This document shows, piece after piece, positions 7,650 through 11,102 of a DNA stretch of 11,102 nt. This DNA is from an uncultured Muribaculaceae bacterium. Its GTDB lineage: Bacteria; Bacteroidota; Bacteroidia; Bacteroidales; Muribaculaceae. Each line of letters begins with the position of its first letter. Within the stretch, counting starts at the first letter, position 1. The stretch lies in the NCBI GenBank assembly GCA_947644475.1, contig CANRZQ010000072.1:1-11102 (forward strand), read 5' to 3'. The notes under the pieces were generated by a model. The model saw only the letters and a list, made by a program, of their open reading frames with translations, did not search any database and was not told where the DNA came from. The translations under genes were made by a program, and so were the position numbers.

Positions 7650-7660
7650 TTTCAATATTG

Positions 7661-7696
7661 CTTACCGTAAAGTAAGTATTATACTTATAGGTAAGT
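7661..7696. promoter_or_regulatory. Nested palindromic operator between the HxlR and cupin genes
   Basis: TAAGTAT-T-ATACTTA (7673-7687) is a perfect 7+7 palindrome with a one-base centre. It is flanked by CTTACC (7661-7666) and the complementary GGTAAG (7690-7695). Two further overlapping symmetric pairs are present (CTTAC/GTAAG at 7661-7676 and ACTTA/TAAGT at 7683-7696). It starts 12 bases upstream of the HxlR ATG and ends two bases before the cupin -33 box. It is the likely site of the HxlR protein, consistent with the TACT/AGTA-like half-sites known for YodB-type relatives; direct recognition is inferred. Confidence 0.65.
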
Positions 7697-7698
7697 TC

Positions 7699-7729
7699 TT
7701 GTTTTATAATATATAATGTTATAATTTTG
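7699..7729 (+). promoter_or_regulatory. Promoter of the cupin gene
   Basis: CTTG at 7698-7701 gives a TTG -33 core, and TAATTTTG (7722-7729) is a perfect -7 box with a 20-base spacer, the ideal Bacteroidetes distance. The leader to the ATG at 7796 is about 60 bases and holds a small AT hairpin (AAAGTT 7761-7766 with AACTTT 7775-7780). The palindromic operator ends just upstream of the -33 box. Confidence 0.8.
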
Positions 7730-7795
7730 CGCTATCAAAATAATAGCAGATAACCGCTGCAAAGTTAATAACTAAACTTTAAACTAAAAAATATT

Positions 7796-8206
7796 ATGAC
7801 AGAGATTAAAGTTCTGGGCAAAGGCGATAAATTCGCCCATGCCACCGTTGGAAGCCTGCGTACATTCGAGGGCAAGCAATTCGTCAAGGATGCCACAGGC
7901 GCCACATCATGTGAAATCTCATTTGGCACTCTGCCCTCGGGTGCGTCCGTGCCTTTCTTTCACAGCCACAAGGATAACGAGGAAAACTATATCATCCTTT
8001 CCGGCGCCGGGAAGTTCCAGGTCAACGATGAAGTTTTCGACATCGCCGAAGGCTCGGTTATCCGGGTTGCAACCAACTGCGACCGCAATCTGAAATGCAC
8101 TTCTTCCGAGCCGATGACATATATCTGCATTCAGGCAAAGGAGGGCAGCCTCGGCAACTATACCATTTCTGATGCAGAAATCAACGAGCGCGAAAATTTG
8201 CTCTAA
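7796..8206 (+). CDS. Small single-domain cupin protein
   Basis: A 136-residue one-domain cupin, predicted cytoplasmic (no signal peptide). Cupin motif 1 is present: HSHKDNEENYIILSG, with His56, His58 and Glu62/Glu63 as metal ligands and Gly69 closing the motif. Motif 2 is divergent: after DIAEGSVIRV the usual PxGxxH segment reads ATNCDRN, so the third His appears to be replaced, probably by Arg97. Metal binding may therefore be incomplete or use other residues. Four cysteines are present (Cys39, Cys95, Cys101, Cys111). The gene is alone on the plus strand behind its own strong promoter and is divergent from the HxlR regulator, which suggests it is that regulator's target. Substrate and reaction cannot be told from sequence; a role in detoxifying a reactive small molecule is only a guess from the regulator family. 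Confidence 0.88.
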   Translation: MTEIKVLGKGDKFAHATVGSLRTFEGKQFVKDATGATSCEISFGTLPSGASVPFFHSHKDNEENYIILSGAGKFQVNDEVFDIAEGSVIRVATNCDRNLKCTSSEPMTYICIQAKEGSLGNYTISDAEINERENLL

Positions 8207-8454
8207 GAATTAAGCCTCTTCGTGTGTAAGACAAATTAATGCAATCATAAACGACGATTGGTCTTATTTAGTCGTTAATTACGAGGAGTGTCAAGATTCT
8301 GTGAATAAATTCCGCATTAATTGTCAATAAATTTAATGGTCAATTAACGACTATTAATGTAAGCAAAATCTCCGGAATTAATTTAATTTTCGAAATTCAT
8401 CGTATTTGAGACGCTGACATATAATTTATTTTACAAGATACTTACACTAACATA
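8207..8454. other. AT-rich spacer with a 12-bp inverted repeat, no gene
   Basis: No gene was found here on either strand. The stretch contains TAGTCGTTAATT (8269-8280) and its exact complement AATTAACGACTA (8342-8353), separated by 61 bases, plus a third partial copy AACGAC (8250-8255). A second pairing is TAAGAC (8227-8232) with GTCTTA (8261-8266), extended by CAATC (8242-8246) with GATTG (8256-8260). No GC-rich terminator follows the cupin stop codon directly, so the cupin transcript may run into this region. Confidence 0.4.
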
Positions 8455-8544
8455 ATGGGCTTTGACGCACTTTTGTGGTTCGTTAAAGCCTGTTTCACTT
8501 GCATATTTTTACCTTATCAGAAATTTAATTGGAAATATTTGTAA
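8455..8544 (+). CDS. Possible 29-residue hydrophobic peptide overlapping a 10-bp stem
   Basis: ATG at 8455 to TAA at 8542-8544 encodes MGFDALLWFVKACFTCIFLP followed by YQKFNWKYL. It has a hydrophobic core with a basic/aromatic tail, like small single-pass membrane peptides. No convincing ribosome site is visible; TTTG (8405-8408) with a degenerate -7 near 8427 is a weak promoter. The same DNA forms a hairpin: GGCTTTGACG (8458-8467) pairs with CGTTAAAGCC (8481-8490) including one G-U, with inner CAC/GTG. The hairpin may be the real feature, either a 3' end for the cupin transcript or a structured RNA, and the reading frame accidental. No homologue is recognised. Confidence 0.2.
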   Translation: MGFDALLWFVKACFTCIFLPYQKFNWKYL

Positions 8545-8549
8545 AATTA

Positions 8550-8581
8550 TTTGGTTTATAAAATAAACCGTATTATATTTG
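8550..8581 (+). promoter_or_regulatory. Promoter of the membrane protein/winged-helix operon
   Basis: TTTG (8550-8553), a 20-base spacer and TATATTTG (8574-8581) together match the Bacteroidetes -33/-7 consensus exactly. Transcription should begin around 8586-8590, immediately before a terminator-like hairpin. A 17-bp palindrome fills the spacer, so a bound repressor would block polymerase. Confidence 0.85.
8553..8569. promoter_or_regulatory. Palindromic operator O1 inside the promoter spacer
   Basis: GGTTTATAAAATAAACC has 7-bp perfect arms around AAA and begins on the last base of the -33 box. It differs from O2 (8632-8648) at one of 17 positions, and both are flanked by T on the left and G on the right. 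The winged-helix protein encoded at 9304-9585 in the same operon is the most economical candidate ligand, giving negative autoregulation; this is inferred. Confidence 0.7.
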
Positions 8582-8593
8582 CAACTGAAAAAT

Positions 8594-8621
8594 GAGCGGT
8601 AACGCGCGACCGCTCTTTTTT
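8594..8621 (+). terminator. Intrinsic terminator-like hairpin in the 5' leader
   Basis: GAGCGGT (8594-8600) pairs with ACCGCTC (8609-8615) around the loop AACGCGCG, followed directly by TTTTTT (8616-8621). An A-tract before the stem extends the pairing, so it reads in both directions. It lies between the promoter (-7 ends at 8581) and the gene start at 8678, so a transcript from that promoter would begin almost at the hairpin and meet a terminator after about 33 bases. It could act as an attenuator, a 5' stabilising hairpin, or a block to upstream transcription. Confidence 0.75.
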
Positions 8622-8631
8622 AGATGAAGAT

Positions 8632-8648
8632 GGTTTATAATATAAACC
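8632..8648. promoter_or_regulatory. Palindromic operator O2 in the leader
   Basis: GGTTTATAATATAAACC has 8-bp perfect arms with a one-base centre, and its centre lies 79 bases downstream of the O1 centre. It sits after the leader terminator and 29 bases before the ATG at 8678. It may be a second, roadblock or cooperative site for the O1-binding protein; in RNA it could also fold as a small hairpin. Confidence 0.6.
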
Positions 8649-8677
8649 GATTTACAAACCCTCAAATCCTCCTTAAT

Positions 8678-9307
8678 ATGGAAGACAAAAGAATCAATGA
8701 AAGAGAAAGCATCGAGATTATTACCTCGATGATTGCCCGCACAAAAGAGCGTTACAGTCTCGGCGACGGTAATATAATGCTCATGTGGGGGTATCTCACT
8801 ATCGGTATAAGTGCCCTTGTGTGGATATTGCTTGCGGTGACGCACAATCCATGTGTAAACTGGCTGTGGTTCCTAATCTGGATAATCGGCGGAATAGCCA
8901 CTCCTGTAATGGCAAAAAAGAAGGCGGTAAAGAAAGGTGCGAAATCCTATACCGACAAAATCATCTCACGTTTGTGGTCGGTGGTGGGATTAAGCGCAAT
9001 CGGTTGTACATTTGCGTGCCTTGGCCTTTTGCTTGCCTGTGGAGTCGACGCTTGGAGTGCCATGTTTATCTTCGCGCTCGTCATTGTGTCATTTGCTGAA
9101 ATTGCAAACGGCATAGTCCTTAACGAAACCTCTTGTATATATGGAGGCGCGCTTGGATTGGCCGCAGGTATCTTTCTGACCTGTTGCATCGCCGGGAGGG
9201 TTGCGTTGGCCGCATCATGGGTTATGCCTCTGTTTATTGTGGCTTTTGCCTGTATGATGATTATCCCGGGACATGTAATCAACCATAAAGCAAAAAAGAA
9301 TATATGA
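8678..9307 (+). CDS. Six-helix integral membrane protein of unknown function
   Basis: A 209-residue inner-membrane protein. The N-terminal 30 residues are charged and cytoplasmic-looking (MEDKRINERESIEIITSMIA). About six transmembrane helices follow: near 31-53, 59-79, 99-123, 125-148, 153-176 and 179-200. A strongly basic loop between helices 2 and 3 (KKKAVKKGAKSYTDK) should face the cytoplasm. I recognise no catalytic motif or named family. The ATG at 8678 is preferred over one at 8624, because the earlier start would make operator O2 coding and adds an 18-residue segment with no evident feature. The stop overlaps the ATG of the next gene (ATGA). Pairing of a small multi-helix membrane protein with a short winged-helix regulator is common in bacteria and often stress-related, but the role here is unknown. 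Confidence 0.85.
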   Translation: MEDKRINERESIEIITSMIARTKERYSLGDGNIMLMWGYLTIGISALVWILLAVTHNPCVNWLWFLIWIIGGIATPVMAKKKAVKKGAKSYTDKIISRLWSVVGLSAIGCTFACLGLLLACGVDAWSAMFIFALVIVSFAEIANGIVLNETSCIYGGALGLAAGIFLTCCIAGRVALAASWVMPLFIVAFACMMIIPGHVINHKAKKNI

Positions 9308-9585
9308 AAGAACTTGATCCGCTGTTGCACTCGCAACTACGTCTTGCGGTAATGTCAATTCTAATGAATGTAGACGAGGCGGATTTTGTTTATCTCAGAG
9401 AGAAAACTGATGCCACCGCCGGAAATCTGAGCGTTCAGCTCGACAAACTATATTCTGCCGGATATATTTCCTTAGAGAAAGGATTTGCGGGCAAGAAAAC
9501 TCGAACCGTTTGTAAAGTAACCGGTAAAGGACGTAAGGCTTTTGAAGCATACGTTGAAACACTTAAAGAATACCTCAATCTGTAA
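9304..9585 (+). CDS. Small winged-helix DNA-binding transcriptional regulator
   Basis: A 93-residue protein that is almost entirely a winged-helix domain of the MarR/ArsR-like short type, resembling the 'winged helix DNA-binding domain' (HTH_27) proteins. The first helix begins LDPLLHSQLRLAVMSILM (4-21), which is characteristic. The recognition helix is about 41-55 (NLSVQLDKLYSAGYI), the wing about 56-72 (LEKGFAGKKTRTVCKVT), and the last dimer-type helix TGKGRKAFEAYVETLKEYL. It has no ligand-binding domain. Its ATG overlaps the TGA of the membrane protein gene, so the two are translationally coupled. Its likely DNA targets are the twin palindromes O1 and O2 upstream of the operon. What relieves its binding is unknown; the partner membrane protein could be the sensor or the effector. 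Confidence 0.92.
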   Translation: MKELDPLLHSQLRLAVMSILMNVDEADFVYLREKTDATAGNLSVQLDKLYSAGYISLEKGFAGKKTRTVCKVTGKGRKAFEAYVETLKEYLNL

Positions 9586-9611
9586 AATAATATCCTTATA
9601 TATACTTTGGC

Positions 9612-9658
9612 ATCGCGTCCGCATTGAAATGTGTGGGCGCGATTTATATATTTTTATC
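9612..9658 (+). terminator. Terminator of the membrane protein/winged-helix operon
   Basis: The arm 9612-9624 (begins ATCGCG) pairs with 9631-9643 (ends CGCGAT) as a 13-bp stem that includes three G-U pairs, with a 6-base loop. It is followed by a T-rich tail (9644-9658). It lies 27 bases past the winged-helix stop codon and between convergent genes. Confidence 0.7.
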
Positions 9659-9730
9659 GTACAGCAATATACATCTTTAAACGTCACAATCCGGAAAGAC
9701 GGTGCATGGCGTCTTGCAAACATCTACATA

Positions 9731-10282
9731 CTATTCCGGTTCATAGCCTTCATAATAGTATGATTGCTCAATTCCGTGGAAAATGACATCGCGGTCGTCG
9801 GTCTCTGCTGAGAGCGCGGATTGTATCAGGAACCGGAGTTCGAGGTCGTTGACCGGACTCCGCTCCATGGCAGACATGTAGTCCGCTTTCGAAATCTTTC
9901 GCCAATCCACTACCTTTCCCAATGAGCGGCGGAGCATCATGTCGAGCCAAATACGAGTGGCACGTCCATTGCCCTCCATAAAAGGATGCGCAACGTTCAT
10001 CTCAACATATTTGGCAATCACCTGCTCGAATGTGTCCTCAGGCATTTTTTCTATGGCTTCAAGTGCCGGGATAAGGTATAGGGAATTGGCGAAGCGGAAT
10101 CCGCCCTTCGAGATATTGAGTTTGCGGATTTGCCCTGCAAAGTCATATAATCCATCAAACAACGCATGATGTATTGCTTGAAGTCCGGAAACCGTGCCTA
10201 CTTCAATAGAATAGATCTTTTTTGAAGCGAATAGGTTTTTTGCCTTTTCAATACTTCGCTTGTCAATTTCTGTTTGAGTCAT
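9731..10282 (-). CDS. fic: Class III Fic-domain protein adenylyltransferase
   Basis: A 183-residue cytoplasmic Fic protein that transfers AMP from ATP to target hydroxyls. The active-site motif is complete: HPFMEGNGR with catalytic His99, Glu103 for the metal and Arg107. The beta-hairpin 'flap' that docks the target is around GGFRFANSLYLIPAL (60-74). The C-terminus carries SYYYEG (174-179), matching the inhibitory (S/T)xxxE(G/N) helix; in class III Fic proteins this lies in cis at the C-terminus, and its Glu (here Glu178) blocks ATP gamma-phosphate binding. The His-to-Glu spacing equals that of Neisseria NmFic (recalled as His107/Glu186). NmFic is held inactive as a tetramer, self-modifies the Tyr after the Ser (here Tyr175) and modifies GyrB; similar behaviour is inferred. 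It stands alone with no antitoxin gene, as expected for this class, and no clear promoter box is visible. Confidence 0.95.
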   Translation of the reverse strand: MTQTEIDKRSIEKAKNLFASKKIYSIEVGTVSGLQAIHHALFDGLYDFAGQIRKLNISKGGFRFANSLYLIPALEAIEKMPEDTFEQVIAKYVEMNVAHPFMEGNGRATRIWLDMMLRRSLGKVVDWRKISKADYMSAMERSPVNDLELRFLIQSALSAETDDRDVIFHGIEQSYYYEGYEPE

Positions 10283-10374
10283 AGAGAGATGTCAAGATTG
10301 GTGGGCTTATAATATTTCAAGCGTCAGATGGTTTCGTCTGCTAGAATAAATCCGGTTGCATCGAAGTATTAATT

Positions 10375-10423
10375 AAAAAATAGGCCGTAATTCTCTGTGA
10401 TGGTATTCAGAGAATTACGACCT
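10375..10423 (-). terminator. Terminator of the pyruvate phosphate dikinase gene
   Basis: CGTAATTCTCTG (10386-10397) pairs perfectly with CAGAGAATTACG (10408-10419), extended by AGG/CCT beyond one mismatch, with a 10-base loop. On the minus strand it is followed by TTTTTT (complement of 10375-10380). It begins about 26 bases past the stop codon of the dikinase gene. Confidence 0.85.
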
Positions 10424-10449
10424 GTATTAATTATCTAATTCCCGATGAA

Positions 10450-11102
10450 TTAGTCTTCGATGGCGGCTTGGGCGGCGGCTACGCGGGCGATGGGCACGCG
10501 GTAGGGGGAGCAGGATACGTAGTTCATGCCGAGTTTGGCACAGAATTTTACGGAGGAGGGCTCGCCGCCGTGCTCGCCGCAGATGCCTACTTTGAGTTCG
10601 GGCTTGGTGGAGCGGCCTTTTTCTACGCCCATTTTCACGAGCTGGCCTACGCCTTCCTGGTCGAGGACTTCGAAGGGATCGGTCTTGATGATGCCGTGTT
10701 CCTTGTAGAATTTGAGGAATTTGGGGGCGTCGTCACGCGAGAAGCCGAATGTCATCTGGGTGAGGTCGTTGGTGCCGAAGGAGAAGAAGTCGGCCACGGT
10801 TGCGATTTCGTTTGCTGTGAGGGCTGCGCGGGGCACTTCGATCATTGTACCCACGAGGTAGGGGAGGCTTTCGCCTTGTTCGTCAAAGACTTTGGCGGCT
10901 GTGGTGTTGATTACGTTGGCCTGGTGCTGGATTTCTTTGAGCGAGCCTACGAGGGGAATCATGATTTCGGGGTGCACGTCGATGCCGCGGCGTTTAACGG
11001 CGAGAGCGGCTTCGATGATGGCGCGTGTCTGCATCTCGGTGATTTCAGGGTAGGTGGCCGAGACGGCAGCCGCGGTGACCGAGCATGGGGTTGAATTCTT
11101 CG
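10450..11102 (-). CDS. ppdK: Pyruvate, phosphate dikinase, C-terminal part with apparent frameshift
   Basis: This is the last quarter of a PEP-utilising enzyme of roughly 900 residues that interconverts pyruvate + ATP + Pi and PEP + AMP + PPi; the rest lies beyond the right edge. Visible are the PEP/pyruvate barrel segments EMQTRAIIEAA, IMIPLVGS, GTMIEVPRAALTA and FFSFGTNDLTQMTFGFSRDD, then the catalytic-Cys motif GICGEHGGEPSS (Cys codon at 10579-10581) and the usual end SPYRVPIARVAAAQAAIED. The main frame is good from 10450 to 11055 (TYPEITEMQT). Upstream of that the expected NPMLGHRGCRLG is encoded at 11057-11089 in another frame: between the Gly codon (11057-11059) and the Thr codon (11053-11055) there is one base where a Val/Ile codon belongs, so two bases are missing. 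Either the gene is broken or the sequence is wrong at this point. Confidence 0.93.
   Translation of the reverse strand, partial: KNSTPCSVTAAAVSATYPEITEMQTRAIIEAALAVKRRGIDVHPEIMIPLVGSLKEIQHQANVINTTAAKVFDEQGESLPYLVGTMIEVPRAALTANEIATVADFFSFGTNDLTQMTFGFSRDDAPKFLKFYKEHGIIKTDPFEVLDQEGVGQLVKMGVEKGRSTKPELKVGICGEHGGEPSSVKFCAKLGMNYVSCSPYRVPIARVAAAQAAIED

Noticed and set aside
8553..8648. Two palindromes flanking a -7 box as a phase-variable invertible promoter
   Set aside because: Each copy is itself a full palindrome of operator size and one lies precisely in the promoter spacer; no recombinase gene is nearby and the interval is only about 60 bp.
8668..8674. CCTCCTT just before the membrane protein ATG, a perfect Shine-Dalgarno on the opposite strand
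   Set aside because: No start codon lies at a suitable distance on the minus strand and no minus-strand frame there looks real; on the plus strand it is identical, not complementary, to the 16S tail.
10301..10320. GGCTTATAATAT upstream of fic resembles the left half and centre of O2
   Set aside because: The right half does not match and only 4-bp outer arms are symmetric, so it is probably a chance AT-rich similarity.

Overview
The window looks like chromosomal DNA of a gut-type Bacteroidales bacterium, quite possibly Muribaculaceae. This rests on four promoters with the Bacteroidetes form (a TTTG/TTG-like -33 box and a TAnnTTTG -7 box; the -33 is weak in two of them), the absence of strong Shine-Dalgarno sites, a pyruvate phosphate dikinase gene, and a periplasmic GH31 enzyme. 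The family-level assignment is inference. The last bases may be close to a contig end, because the final gene carries an apparent frameshift there.

Left part (1-4340, all minus strand): a 575-residue single-pass membrane protein of unknown function has its own promoter. It is followed by an exported GH31 alpha-glycosidase whose stop codon overlaps the start of a MalY/PatB-type PLP aminotransferase, which runs off the left edge. A gap at 4341-4586 holds a very strong bidirectional terminator and a possible small structured RNA.

Middle (4587-7230, minus strand): one compact operon reads dCMP deaminase, then S41 C-terminal processing protease (ATGA overlap), then 5-formyltetrahydrofolate cyclo-ligase (7-base gap). 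Its first and last products both feed thymidylate/folate metabolism.

Right-middle (7258-9660) is visibly more AT-rich and regulatory. An HxlR-family regulator is divergent from a small cupin, and a nested palindromic operator lies between them. After about 470 bases of AT-rich, hairpin-rich spacer comes a two-gene operon for a six-helix membrane protein and a 93-residue winged-helix regulator. Its promoter carries a 17-bp palindrome exactly between the -33 and -7 boxes, a second near-identical palindrome lies in the leader, and a textbook intrinsic terminator sits between them. This is the most unusual arrangement in the window.

Right end (9731-11102, minus strand): a stand-alone class III Fic AMP-transferase with its own C-terminal inhibitory motif, then the 3' part of pyruvate phosphate dikinase with a strong terminator and an apparent two-base deletion close to the window edge. 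No tRNA, rRNA, CRISPR array or insertion sequence was seen.
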